A stretch of 64,000 bases of DNA from Vibrio celticus (GCF_024347335.1 NZ_AP025464.1:186001-250000), one strand, 5' to 3'. Shown: positions 9,134-18,149, numbered from the stretch's first letter. Translations and numbers: made by a program. The notes: a model not told the origin generated them from the letters alone.

Positions 9134-9454
9134 TTAGATATGAATGTCGAGAAGGCTACCGATGGCTTCGTTTTGACGATCAACCACACTTGCACCAACG
9201 CGGTTATAACTTGCGCTTTGTGTCAGTTTAATCAAGGAATCGGTTGAAGATGAAGCAGGTTCAGGTTCTTTGTCTTTAAAGGAAATGGATTGTTCAGGCT
9301 CTATTTGATTAAAGCTGAGATCGCTAGCTTCGAAAGTGTCGTCGGATTCTAGAGCGTGTTTGGAGGCTTGGTTGAGCTCGATTGCGGCTTCTTCAGCCAT
9401 GTTGGTGGATTGCTGAATAATGGCGTAACCAGATTGAATACCAGATATCGACAT
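9134..9454 (-). CDS. Small protein resembling the two ends of flagellar rod/hook proteins
   Basis: 106 residues. The N-terminus (MSISGIQSGYAIIQQSTNMA) looks like the amphipathic start of flagellar axial proteins. The C-terminus (SYNRVGASVVDRQNEAIGSL, then LDIHI) resembles the terminal helix of rod/hook proteins (pattern NAkvi.T.de.lgtLLdI). The middle, about residues 33-75, is acidic and low-complexity and replaces the usual hook domains. No flagellar genes are near. The assignment is by pattern only; a hypothetical protein is the safe call. Confidence 0.55.
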   Translation of the reverse strand: MSISGIQSGYAIIQQSTNMAEEAAIELNQASKHALESDDTFEASDLSFNQIEPEQSISFKDKEPEPASSSTDSLIKLTQSASYNRVGASVVDRQNEAIGSLLDIHI

Positions 9455-9575
9455 ATCAGAACCTTTTATTGACGTATGAAATGAGTCTAGGCGGACGATA
9501 TTTTGAGCGCAATGGTGAACAGATGGAATTTACGGTGAAAATGTGAACTTAAGCTAAAATAGTGATGTCTGTCTA

Positions 9576-9737
9576 TTAACTGAACAGGTCATTTAGCGCG
9601 TTTAATTCTTCGTCAGTAAGCAAAGAAGGCTTCTCTGTTTCAAGGTTGCCGTCGATCTCACCCTGAAGTGCTTTTAATTGTTGTGGGCTAAGAAGCTGTA
9701 TTTGCTGCTTAAATGCTTCAAATTGCTGTGTATTCAT
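9576..9737 (-). CDS. Small protein of 53 residues, unknown function
   Basis: Begins MNTQQFEAFKQQIQLLSPQQ and ends NALNDLFS. The start at 9737 has AAAGG seven bases upstream, better than an ATG 24 bases further up. Highly helical and Gln-rich, no membrane segment. The first 30 residues faintly recall the N-terminus of IS1595-type transposases, so it could be a captured remnant, but the good ribosome site argues for a live small gene. Confidence 0.5.
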   Translation of the reverse strand: MNTQQFEAFKQQIQLLSPQQLKALQGEIDGNLETEKPSLLTDEELNALNDLFS

Positions 9738-9954
9738 AGTGTGACCTTTGTTCAAATCCATATGCTCTTTAGAGCATAGCCTACTGATTCAGGAAATCAA
9801 ACAAGATTAAGTGAATATTAAATGATGTTTGAAGTTTCTTGAAACTAAGACAACTATAAATTCCTGTGGTCGTTTTTTGTCCGAGAAATGTTAGGCAAAG
9901 TTAAGGCTTGGTCAATCAAAGTCAGAAAATTCCCACAATGTAAAAATGCCTGCA

Positions 9955-9994
9955 ACCCTTGTGGCACAAGGGTAGGTAAGTAATTGCCCTACCC
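9955..9994 (-). terminator. Two overlapping inverted repeats downstream of yccS
   Basis: ACCCTTGTG-G-CACAAGGGT (9955-9973) is a perfect 9-bp palindrome. It overlaps the arm GGGTAGG (9970-9976), which pairs with CCTACCC (9988-9994). The two hairpins share bases and so exclude each other. On the minus strand the distal hairpin is followed, after a short gap, by a T-run, so it may end yccS transcription. The rest of 9738-10093 shows nothing else. Confidence 0.45.
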
Positions 9995-10093
9995 AATTAG
10001 GGGTATAGGTAAAGCAATGTATAAGTATTTGTGATGATCAAAATATAAGCAATTGGCGTTATCTTTTTGTTTTTACAGTATTTTGTGTGTTGC

Positions 10094-12277
10094 TCAAGAA
10101 GCTTCCGTTTCAAACGGCTTGTCGATCTTAACCTTAACGGCAAACTTGGTCGCTAAGGTATGCAGTTCTGGAAGCATTCGATAGATCAAATGGAGCTGTT
10201 GTAGAACCATTTTGACAGAATTCTCATCTTCTTCTCGCCATTCACTCAAACGTTTATCCAACTCAGGGTCATAAGCGTTTTTCACTTCACAATGCTCTTT
10301 ATGAGAATAGAGTTGATCATTTAGAGCGTCGAGATGCTCGTGGATTACTCTGTGCGCATCTAGCACCAGTTTGTGTGTCGCTTCATCATCAATACGCGTT
10401 CTGTGAGCACCCAGAGCCGAGATATAGCTAAGTAGAGCATGATTAAGTGTTAGGAATCGGAAGCTCTCATCTTCAGAGGTACGGTACTTACCCGGTTCAA
10501 CCAACATGCTACTGATGGCGGCAGTCAGGTTTGCATCATTATTATGCGCACTACGTCGAGCGATACGATAGTTAAGGCTATCTTTCTTACCAACACGGTA
10601 TTGGCCGATGATCTGAGCGAGATAGTTCTTATTGGAATCGAGCGCATCCGCCATCACTTTGTGCAGTCGCTTCGATTGCCAATCAGGCAACACATAAATG
10701 ACAGCAAGCACGGCGAGAGCACAACCAATAAAGGTATCCGCTAACCTTGGCAATACTACCGCGTAGCCTTCTCCTAGTTGGTTAAAGCAGAAGAGCACAA
10801 GCAGTGTGATAAAGCCGGTCGCAAAACCGTAGTTATTGATTCGAAACGCAAAGAACATTACGCCACTGATCACAATGAACACCAATTGGCTCTCTTGTGA
10901 CGGGAAGAAGGTCAGTAACGGTACTCCGATCAATAAGCCTGCGACCGTGCCAATGACACGCGCCGTCAGTTTTTGACGGGTTGCACTGTAGTTCGGCTGA
11001 CACACAAACAGTGTCGTCAGTAGAATCCAGTAACCTCTTTCGATATCAAAGCCTTGGATAATCCCGTAGCCCAGCGTCAAAGTGATCGCCATGCGAATCG
11101 CGTGACGGAATAGCATAGAATCGGTGTGCAAGTTAGCTTTGATCTTGTGCCACATTGCCGTCAAAGTATGAGGATTGGTATCGTCCAATACACCTTCTTC
11201 GATCTTCTCTGCATCTGGGTTGCTGATATTCGAGAGCTGTTTTTCAACGGTTGCTAGGTTATTGAATAAGTAATCCAACTGGTTCAGCAGTGATTTCCAT
11301 TCAGGATTATTCTGTTGGTGCAGATGATTAAGCGAAGACATCAGCTCATCAAGTGCCAGTACAGACTTGTCACCATGCTGGTATTCAGCGCCAACTTTCA
11401 ATGAGCTCGCCACTTCTTTACAAGCTGTTGCCTGTGCTTCCAGTAGATACTTAAATCGAAACAACACGTCAGAGCGTTCAAAGTGTTTTGCTAGCTCTTG
11501 ATAACGATAGTGGCTAGAGCTTACGCGTTCATGAATATCTTGTGCGATGAAGTAGGTGTTAAGAAATCGGTCACTAGGGCCGTCAATGTGTCCGCGCTTA
11601 GAGCGATTAAGCAGCGTCGCTTTGCACATGTTGAGTGCGCTAACGGTACTCGCGTTGAGTTTGGCTTCAATGATTCGGTGTGGCTGGGGAATCAAGTCTG
11701 AAACGGGGTAGAAGAGTTCCGCTTTTGAATCGATGTAATTACCGATTTGATCGAATACCGTGGCTAGGTTTTGCTGCACGGGTTGCATTGGCCACACTAT
11801 CTGCCAAATCATCGACATGAAGTAGTACCAAGCGGCGCCACTTAATAGTAGTAGCGGTTGAAACCAAAGGTTAGTGCTCTCGTGTGCACCAAGCATGGTA
11901 TAGATGGCAACCAAGAGAGAACCAAACGCGATACTCGCGTATTTAGGGCCAATTGCCCCGAGAATGATAAAAGAGAAGGTTGAAACAAAAAGCCCTATTG
12001 CGAACAGCCAAGGCGTATCGAAGAGAAGCTCAATAGAGAAAGCTGCAACGGCGAAACAGATAAAGGTCAGCGTGAGTGCTTTCAAGCGCCCGGTAAAGCT
12101 GTCATCACTTTCCGCAAGAGCCGCAGCAATAACGCCTAAGATCAAAGGCGTGATCAGTGTGTTTTGTCCATAATACCAAGTAGGCACCACCACGCCGAGC
12201 AGAGTGATGAGAATTAATATGCTGTAATTTATGGTTTTATTCGCCCAATAGAGGCGTAATTTGGCTGGGAAGTCCAC
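10094..12277 (-). CDS. yccS: YccS-family inner-membrane protein (FUSC/aromatic acid exporter-like)
   Basis: 727 residues, the normal size for YccS. Two blocks of membrane helices (about residues 15-165 and 395-535) are each followed by a long cytoplasmic helical domain, the duplicated layout of the FUSC/YccS/YhfK group. The C-terminal block GTVAGLLIGVPLLTFFPSQE is characteristic. Related proteins (AaeB) export aromatic acids, but YccS has no proven substrate. Monocistronic, on the strand opposite to helD. Confidence 0.88.
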   Translation of the reverse strand: MDFPAKLRLYWANKTINYSILILITLLGVVVPTWYYGQNTLITPLILGVIAAALAESDDSFTGRLKALTLTFICFAVAAFSIELLFDTPWLFAIGLFVSTFSFIILGAIGPKYASIAFGSLLVAIYTMLGAHESTNLWFQPLLLLSGAAWYYFMSMIWQIVWPMQPVQQNLATVFDQIGNYIDSKAELFYPVSDLIPQPHRIIEAKLNASTVSALNMCKATLLNRSKRGHIDGPSDRFLNTYFIAQDIHERVSSSHYRYQELAKHFERSDVLFRFKYLLEAQATACKEVASSLKVGAEYQHGDKSVLALDELMSSLNHLHQQNNPEWKSLLNQLDYLFNNLATVEKQLSNISNPDAEKIEEGVLDDTNPHTLTAMWHKIKANLHTDSMLFRHAIRMAITLTLGYGIIQGFDIERGYWILLTTLFVCQPNYSATRQKLTARVIGTVAGLLIGVPLLTFFPSQESQLVFIVISGVMFFAFRINNYGFATGFITLLVLFCFNQLGEGYAVVLPRLADTFIGCALAVLAVIYVLPDWQSKRLHKVMADALDSNKNYLAQIIGQYRVGKKDSLNYRIARRSAHNNDANLTAAISSMLVEPGKYRTSEDESFRFLTLNHALLSYISALGAHRTRIDDEATHKLVLDAHRVIHEHLDALNDQLYSHKEHCEVKNAYDPELDKRLSEWREEDENSVKMVLQQLHLIYRMLPELHTLATKFAVKVKIDKPFETEAS

Positions 12278-12454
12278 AGTCGCTCACTTGACACACTAAA
12301 AACCATAATCCTAACAGAAATCAAGCACAAGAATTTGATACTTATCCATAATTGCCCGTAGGTGGTCATGAAAGCGTCGATAAGATATGAGATATTATTA
12401 ATTCTCATTGCATCATGATATAAATTCAATATTCCCAATTAAGAGCACACTCCA

Positions 12455-14530
12455 ATGCAGCTAAGCGCTAACAAGACTGCACAGTTTTTTATTCAAAATG
12501 AATATCATCAGGTTGAACTTGATGGTCCACGCTTGCTGTTATCTTCAGTAGGCAGTGAAGAGCGTATCCCATTTACTATTTGGAGTGGCAAGATCGCTAT
12601 AAAACGCGGATTGTTTTGGGGATCGCTACAATTTTTTGCTAATCAACAAGATGGAACACAGCGCAGTTGGTTAGTACAAGGCTTACCTTGGGATCAATGC
12701 CGTCAATTTGCACGCGCGTCAGTGGCCGCTTATCAGAATTGGCACGACACTCAATGTCAACAATTGGCTGAACACGTTCCTCAGTGGGAAGCTGAATTAA
12801 CACGTCTTGAGCAACTCCCTGCTTTTCTACCGCATTCTAAGGTCAATACTTGGGTTGATATGGTCAACTCAGGTTTAGAGAGTATGACAATGACGCTAGA
12901 AGAGGCCGCACAACGCATGCCAAACCGCATCGCAAGAATGCAGCCATGGTTATCTGAAACGGAAATCAAGCAAGCTGAAAGAAATCAGCAATGGCTAGAG
13001 ACCGAGCGAAAAAACTGGGAAGTGTTGTTTGCGCAATGTGAGTCGTCACCACTGAACTTATCGCAGCAATATGCGGTGTTGATGAATGATGATCACAACC
13101 TTATTTTAGCGGGTGCAGGCTCGGGTAAAACCAGTGTTCTAACGGCTCGCGTCGCGTATTTACTGCAAAGCCATCAAGCTCAAGCTGAAGAGTTGTTATT
13201 GCTCGCCTTTGGTCGTGAAGCGGCAGAAGAGATGAAGCAGCGCCTCGACAGTAAAATTGGTTTATCAGCTGAGAAGGTGCAGGTCAGCACTTTCCACCAG
13301 TTGGGTTTAAAGATACTGAATCAAGTTGAACCCGAACGCGTGGTTATTTCTCCTTTAGCGCTCGATGATAATCAACGCCAAGCATGGTGTATTGATTGGT
13401 TGAAGAAGCACTGGATGACGCCGACCAACTTCAAACGTTGGCAAAAGCATTTGTCTAAATGGCCAATCGCTTATTTAACCGGAGATGATGAGCTTGGTAG
13501 CCATGTTTCAAACCTCAAATTGATCGGTTGGCTTGAAAAGCAGCTTGAACAGTTGAATGCGTCGGGTTTAACGAAAAAAGAAGTACAGCAACAGCTGATT
13601 GATCATCGAGACTATACGCGCCTCAACAGCGAGCTTTCACTGTGTTGGCCATGTGTGACCGCGTGGCAAAAGGAATTGAAAGAACAGAATCATATCGACT
13701 TCTCAATCATGATCAGTCGAGCGACTCAGTATGTCGAGAAGGGCAAGTTTATCTCACCTTGGAAGTTCATCATGATCGATGAATACCAAGACATCTCGCC
13801 AGATCGTCTTGCTTTGGTGGAAGCACTTTGTAATCAGTCTAAAGCCGAGCATCAAGCCTCTATTTTTGCAGTAGGCGATGACTGGCAGTCGATATATCAG
13901 TTTGCGGGTGCGGATGTGGATTTGACCACGGGCTTTAAGGATCGTTTTGAAAGCTCGACCATTCATCACCTAGATACCACTTACCGTTTTAACAATCAGT
14001 TAGGTGCGGTGGCTAATCGCTTTGTACAAGAAAACCCAATTCAGATTCCGAAAGAACTGAACAGTTTCAAGCAACAGAAGCAGAAGGCGGTGTACAGTGC
14101 GCCAAGTAAAGAAGTTGAGAAGATCCTCGACCAATTGAACCGCCAATCTAAAGGCAAAACCAATAAATCGGTGCTGCTACTTGGACGTAATCATTACCAC
14201 AAGCCAGAGTTGTTGGAAGACTGGAAGAAGATCTTCACCTCCATTGATATCAAGTTCATGACTTGCCACGGCAGTAAAGGTAAAGAGGCGGACTTTGTCA
14301 TTATTCTTTGTGTTGACGAAGGACAGTTCCCGACCAAGAAGAAACAGCTGCATATTGATGGCGCATTGACTGAATCATCAGACGCGTTCCCTTATGCGGA
14401 AGAGCGTCGTTTGTTCTATGTAGCAATGACGCGAGCAAAAGAGAAAGTATGGATCACGCACAGCGGTGACGGGTCTGGCTTTGTGCAGGAGCTGCATGGT
14501 TCTGATTACCCCGTCGTTCGTAAAAAGTGA
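12455..14530 (+). CDS. helD: DNA helicase IV
   Basis: 691 residues (E. coli HelD is 684). An N-terminal region of about 190 residues contains the HelD-specific GLFWGSLQFF segment. The UvrD-like superfamily 1 motor follows: Walker A LAGAGSGKTSVL (about residue 220), motif II IDEYQDIS (about 442), GDDWQSIYQFAGAD (motif III), and TCHGSKGKEADFV plus VAMTRAKEKV near the C-terminus. It unwinds DNA 3' to 5' and acts in recombination and repair. All key motifs look intact. Divergent from yccS across 177 bases. Confidence 0.93.
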   Translation: MQLSANKTAQFFIQNEYHQVELDGPRLLLSSVGSEERIPFTIWSGKIAIKRGLFWGSLQFFANQQDGTQRSWLVQGLPWDQCRQFARASVAAYQNWHDTQCQQLAEHVPQWEAELTRLEQLPAFLPHSKVNTWVDMVNSGLESMTMTLEEAAQRMPNRIARMQPWLSETEIKQAERNQQWLETERKNWEVLFAQCESSPLNLSQQYAVLMNDDHNLILAGAGSGKTSVLTARVAYLLQSHQAQAEELLLLAFGREAAEEMKQRLDSKIGLSAEKVQVSTFHQLGLKILNQVEPERVVISPLALDDNQRQAWCIDWLKKHWMTPTNFKRWQKHLSKWPIAYLTGDDELGSHVSNLKLIGWLEKQLEQLNASGLTKKEVQQQLIDHRDYTRLNSELSLCWPCVTAWQKELKEQNHIDFSIMISRATQYVEKGKFISPWKFIMIDEYQDISPDRLALVEALCNQSKAEHQASIFAVGDDWQSIYQFAGADVDLTTGFKDRFESSTIHHLDTTYRFNNQLGAVANRFVQENPIQIPKELNSFKQQKQKAVYSAPSKEVEKILDQLNRQSKGKTNKSVLLLGRNHYHKPELLEDWKKIFTSIDIKFMTCHGSKGKEADFVIILCVDEGQFPTKKKQLHIDGALTESSDAFPYAEERRLFYVAMTRAKEKVWITHSGDGSGFVQELHGSDYPVVRKK

Positions 14531-14617
14531 TGTTACTTGACGTGATTGTCTAATATTAGATCTTCAATCCCTGCCTTAACATCATAAGGCAGAGTCACAA
14601 AGCAGAAGGAATCCGCT

Positions 14618-14968
14618 ATGGAACACGGCTCTATTAACTACATTGAATTTGCTGCGAAAGACATCGCCGCAACTAAGGCGTTTTTCGGCCAAGTGTTTGG
14701 TTGGAGCTTTGAAGACTATGGCCCTGAGTATTCTGCTTTTGAAGGCAAAGGCTTAATGGGCGGCTTCTATTTGGCGGATCTGGCGTCGAATGCGGATAAT
14801 GGCGCGGCGCTGATGGTTTTTTATAGCCAAGATCTTGAGCAAACCGAGCGCGATGTAATTGATGCTGGTGGTCAGATAAACCGTGAGATCTTTAGCTTTC
14901 CCGGCGGCAGACGTTTCCATTTCAGAGAGCCAAGTGGCAACGAGATGGCAGTGTGGAGCGATAAGTAG
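14618..14968 (+). CDS. VOC (glyoxalase/bleomycin resistance) family protein
   Basis: 116 residues, a single VOC module: INYIEFAAKDIAATKAFFGQ at the start, then FGWSFEDYGPEYSAF, and the closing strand FREPSGNEMAVWSDK. VOC proteins bind a metal and act on small molecules or bind drugs. This short one cannot be assigned a reaction. AAGGAAT precedes the ATG. Its terminator stem was split by the IS3 element. Confidence 0.85.
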   Translation: MEHGSINYIEFAAKDIAATKAFFGQVFGWSFEDYGPEYSAFEGKGLMGGFYLADLASNADNGAALMVFYSQDLEQTERDVIDAGGQINREIFSFPGGRRFHFREPSGNEMAVWSDK

Positions 14969-15071
14969 AGACTCACTACACTGTTTATGATTGAACTGTT
15001 TAATGTCTGAAAACGAGACATAAAAAAGCCTGCGATAAAATGAAGTGACCCCATAAAGTTGGACATTTCTG

Positions 15072-15884
15072 TTAAGCGGCTTTCAAGGCCTGAGTTCGAT
15101 ATTCTATCGGAGTCAGGCCTTTTAGTTTCACTTTTATACGTTTGGTATTGTAGTACTCGATGTATTCTTTAATTTGCTCTATCAGAGCATCTGCATCTTC
15201 AAAGCTTTGGTTGTGATACATCTCGGTTTTGAGTAAAGCAAAAAAGTTTTCAGCAACAGCATTATCCAAGCAGTTACCTTTTCTCGACATGCTTTGCGTT
15301 AACCCACTCTCCGCTACCTTTTTCTGATACTGTCGATGGCGATATTGCCAACCTTGATCGCTGTGTATAATTGGCTTTGAGTTGGGTTTAAGCGTTGATA
15401 TAGCCTCCGTCAGCATATCCGTGACAAGCGGCAAGCAGGCATTTTTGGCCACTCTATAAGCTACCACTTCCTGAGTAAACAAGTCGACAACGGGAGACAA
15501 GTATACTTTCTGCTCTTTGACTTTGAACTCCGTGACATCAGTTACCCACTTTTCATCGGGTTGAGTCGCACTAAAATCTCTTTCAAGCACGTTGGGAGCA
15601 GCTGTTCCAGACTCTCCTCGGTATGAACGGTACTTTTTAATCCTGACCGTCGATTTAAGGTTGAGCTGAGCCATAAGCCTTTGAACCGTTTTGTGATTAA
15701 GCGCGCCCCCCTGATTTTTTAGTTCTAAATGAATACGACGATAACCGTATCGGCCCTTATGTTCATGATAAATTGACTTTATCAACCGCAGCTCACGTTC
15801 GTAGCTATTTGGGCGCTTGCTCGTTTGAGCCTGATAATAAAAGACACTTTTTGCCAGCTGTAGAGTCTGCAGTAAGTGCTTCAA
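15072..15884 (-). CDS. IS3-family transposase OrfB (integrase core)
   Basis: 270 residues from the first ATG, with the DDE triad in place: Asp in WVTDVTEFKV, Asp in IIHSDQGWQYR, and Glu in NAVAENFFALLK, in the D-D-35-E spacing of IS3 integrases. The frame is open well upstream of the ATG as far as the slippery A6G sequence in orfA (15962-15968). The functional transposase is therefore probably the OrfAB fusion made by -1 frameshifting. Confidence 0.92.
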   Translation of the reverse strand: MKHLLQTLQLAKSVFYYQAQTSKRPNSYERELRLIKSIYHEHKGRYGYRRIHLELKNQGGALNHKTVQRLMAQLNLKSTVRIKKYRSYRGESGTAAPNVLERDFSATQPDEKWVTDVTEFKVKEQKVYLSPVVDLFTQEVVAYRVAKNACLPLVTDMLTEAISTLKPNSKPIIHSDQGWQYRHRQYQKKVAESGLTQSMSRKGNCLDNAVAENFFALLKTEMYHNQSFEDADALIEQIKEYIEYYNTKRIKVKLKGLTPIEYRTQALKAA

Positions 15885-15910
15885 CGGGTACTTGCCTTTA
15901 AGAGTTAGAG

Positions 15911-16417
15911 CTATGACCGCTTTTCTTTGTTCGACGGTTTTTCCTGCTCCAACTCTTCCAACTTTTTTAAAACAGCATTCTCGGTTCGTAAGTAGACTAA
16001 CTCCTCTTTTAGCTCCTCAAGTGTCATTTCATTATCAGGCTTAGTGGTTCGTTGAGGTTGCTGTTTCATTGAGGGTCTTCCTTTCTGGCGCATTTTGAGC
16101 CCCTTGATACCGAGCTCATTAAATCGTTTGAGCCAGACAGAGAGTATCCCAGGGGATGAGAGGTTTAATACTGCGCTAGTGTGCGTGAGAGACCATTCAT
16201 TCGTCCACATTAAATTCAATGCTTTTCGTTTTGTTTGAGCAGTCGCGGCATGCTTAGTTGGTAAAAATGAATCAGTACCATGGATGGCAAAGACTTGAGC
16301 CCAATACCGTATCTGCCTTGAAGAAATTGAATATTGTTTTGCTAAGTAGAGAGATGACGTGCCATCTAAGTATTGCTTAGCAATGATACATTTTAGCTCT
16401 CGGCTATATTTGGACAT
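15911..16417 (-). CDS. IS3-family OrfA (DNA-binding protein)
   Basis: 168 residues from the ATG at 16417; the frame extends further up but crosses the IS end. It has two helix-turn-helix stretches (CIIAKQYLDGTSSLYLAKQY and a second near residues 60-110). It ends in a leucine-zipper-like helix (LEELKEELVYLRTENAVLKK). The slippery heptamer AAAAAAG at 15968-15962 (minus strand) falls in that zipper. The ribosome site GGGGGT lies inside the terminal hairpin described at 16423. Confidence 0.88.
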   Translation of the reverse strand: MSKYSRELKCIIAKQYLDGTSSLYLAKQYSISSRQIRYWAQVFAIHGTDSFLPTKHAATAQTKRKALNLMWTNEWSLTHTSAVLNLSSPGILSVWLKRFNELGIKGLKMRQKGRPSMKQQPQRTTKPDNEMTLEELKEELVYLRTENAVLKKLEELEQEKPSNKEKRS

Positions 16418-16422
16418 AAAAA

Positions 16423-16457
16423 GACCCCCAATAATTGGTGTCCAACTATTGGGGGTC
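16423..16457 (-). promoter_or_regulatory. Hairpin at the IS3 right end covering the orfA ribosome site
   Basis: On the minus strand GACCCCCAATA and TATTGGGGGTC form an 11-bp perfect stem with a 13-base loop, followed by TTTTT and, at once, the orfA ATG. Transcripts arriving from outside (such as from mgsA) contain both arms. They should terminate there, or hide the GGGGGT ribosome site. A transcript starting inside the loop would be free of it. Confidence 0.7.
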
Positions 16458-16512
16458 AGTTCAAAATGCAGGCTTTTTAGTCTGTTCAGTAGAGAGCACA
16501 TTTAACGTGCGA

Positions 16513-16968
16513 TTATGTGCGCTCAGCTAGGTACGCTTCGTAGTCTGGGATCTCGATGATTACTTCTTCTTCAAGCAGTGAAGAGTTAAACAAGAAATTA
16601 GCGGTAGCGCGGTTAGTGGCCACAGGAATGTTCCAAACACTTGCGATACGAAGCAGTGCTTTTACATCTGGGTCGTGTGGTACAGCATTAAGCGGATCCC
16701 AGAAGAAAATCAGCATATCGATTTTGCCTTCAGAGATAAGCGCGCCAAGTTGTTGGTCACCGCCCATAGGGCCACTAATCATGCTCTTGATTGCTAGGCC
16801 TGTCTCTTTACTGAGTAGAGAACCAGTCGTGCCCGTTGCGTAAAGGAAGTGCTTTTGTAGTTTTTCTTTGTTCTCTTTGACCCATCTTAGTAGCTCAGGT
16901 TTGAAGTGGTCATGAGCGACCAAAGCGATATGCTTGTGTGTTGGCATAGTGCGCGTCGTTTTTTGCAT
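16513..16968 (-). CDS. mgsA: Methylglyoxal synthase
   Basis: 151 residues, matching the 152 of E. coli MgsA and its start (TRTMPTHKHIALVAHDH). It converts dihydroxyacetone phosphate to methylglyoxal and phosphate in the cytoplasm, a bypass for sugar-phosphate overload. Key segments are intact: YATGTTGSLL (phosphate loop), SGPMGGDQQ with the catalytic Asp, and FFWDPLNAVPHDPDVKALLR. Its own terminator was split by the IS3 insertion, so its transcripts now run into the IS end, where the hairpin at 16423 may stop them. Confidence 0.96.
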   Translation of the reverse strand: MQKTTRTMPTHKHIALVAHDHFKPELLRWVKENKEKLQKHFLYATGTTGSLLSKETGLAIKSMISGPMGGDQQLGALISEGKIDMLIFFWDPLNAVPHDPDVKALLRIASVWNIPVATNRATANFLFNSSLLEEEVIIEIPDYEAYLAERT

Positions 16969-17028
16969 GAATGTTCCCTAAATTGTTGTTTCGTTTTTAT
17001 TGTTTTGAGTTCTTCAGCCAATATAGCA

Positions 17029-18057
17029 CTAAGGATTCACACTGAATACCGGACGAAACTCAGAAGGTGACAATGAGTCGGCGATAATTTGATCTTTGAG
17101 TGTTGCTGGTGTCAGCGCTTCGATAATTGGTGCGCTGTGTTTCTCGTAAGGTTGACCGCGTAAGTAACTCGTGGCTTGTTTTACCGACAAGCGACCTTGC
17201 TCAACCATTTTATCTGTTGGCGCAAAAAGTACCTTGTTACGAAGTAAACCACGGTAGGTTCCGTGACTTAGGTAACTTGAAATTAATCCAATTTCTTCGG
17301 TTTTATCGGCTGCTCGTAGCTCACTGATCGCTGCTTCAATCGCGACGGCACTTCCGACTATATATTGGATATCCGGCTCCTCGATCACCTGTTGTACTAG
17401 GTTTCTTTGCAGTTCTTTATCGTTATCTGCCCAATAGCTGATCGCAATTTTGATATCGCTCGACTTGATCGCATCATAAAACCCCAGTGCCACAGGCTTA
17501 GTGCCGCCACTTGCTTGTGGACCAAGTAACAGGGCGATAGGTGTTTCGCCTGATCCTTTCGGGTGTCGTTTCGACAAAAAATCTCCGACTTGGTATCCCA
17601 TTTGGTACCAATCGACACCGACCGTACCTTTTAATACCTTCTGTTGTTCTTCATTGACGGTTAACTCATTTACCGTAGCAAACACAGGCGTCGAGCCAAC
17701 CCAATCGCTGAGATTGTCATGATACGCATCGGGTGAAACCGTACCTAAAATAATGGCGTCGGCTCCCCATTGTGTGCAAAGCACCAGTTGCGAGGCTTGT
17801 TTGGCCACGTTGGGGTAACCGCCAGCTTCCAATACTCTTAGCTCAACTTGCTGCTTTTCTGCTTCAGAGATCATTCCGTAGTTCACAGACAACCAGTATG
17901 AGTCTTTTAGGTGCGGATAAATGGCACAGATTTTCTCTTTTTGCGATGTGGCTTCGGCTGGTTTTATTGGGCTCAAAGGCTCGCTAGCACTTGCGACAGT
18001 AGTCACTGAGGCCAGTAGTGAGAGAAGAATTATTGAAGCGAAAGGTCTAGATAGCAT
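17029..18057 (-). CDS. torT: Periplasmic TMAO-sensing protein TorT
   Basis: 342 residues with a clear signal peptide (about residues 1-24, ending VASASEPL). The rest is a type I periplasmic-binding fold: CAIYPHLKDSYWLSVNYGMI near the start, and ALLLGPQASGGTKPVALGFY in the middle. In E. coli TorT binds trimethylamine N-oxide and passes the signal to TorS, whose gene is here divergent by 92 bases. That neighbour makes the assignment firm. torR and the tor reductase genes are not in the window. Confidence 0.9.
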   Translation of the reverse strand: MLSRPFASIILLSLLASVTTVASASEPLSPIKPAEATSQKEKICAIYPHLKDSYWLSVNYGMISEAEKQQVELRVLEAGGYPNVAKQASQLVLCTQWGADAIILGTVSPDAYHDNLSDWVGSTPVFATVNELTVNEEQQKVLKGTVGVDWYQMGYQVGDFLSKRHPKGSGETPIALLLGPQASGGTKPVALGFYDAIKSSDIKIAISYWADNDKELQRNLVQQVIEEPDIQYIVGSAVAIEAAISELRAADKTEEIGLISSYLSHGTYRGLLRNKVLFAPTDKMVEQGRLSVKQATSYLRGQPYEKHSAPIIEALTPATLKDQIIADSLSPSEFRPVFSVNP

Positions 18058-18149
18058 GAATTGCCGTTTTATTGGTTTTAGATAAGAAACACTGCAAAAT
18101 ATAGCGTATTCTGCATGGGTAAAGAAGAACGTTTTAAGGTTTAGAGTTT

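Larger units (their letters stand above)
15041..16463 (-). mobile_element. IS3-family (IS150-group-like) insertion sequence, 1423 bp
   Basis: Ends are TGAAGTGACCCC on the left and GGGGGTCAGTTCA on the right. The inverted repeats extend imperfectly to GTTGGACA. It is flanked by a 3-bp AAA duplication (15038-15040 and 16464-16466). It contains two overlapping-frame genes, orfA then orfB on the minus strand, and looks intact and potentially active. The high integrity of ends, target copy and genes suggests recent arrival. Confidence 0.92.
15022..16478. terminator. Bidirectional terminator hairpin split by the IS3 element
   Basis: The left half AAAAAAGCCTGC (15022-15033) and right half GCAGGCTTTTT (16468-16478) are exact partners. 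Removing the IS and one target copy restores a perfect stem with a loop GATAAAAT, between the VOC gene and mgsA, which converge here. The hairpin can no longer form as a local structure. Confidence 0.85.

Noticed and set aside
12455..12500. helD as a UvrD or Rep gene
   Set aside because: The N-terminal region and total length fit HelD, not UvrD or Rep.
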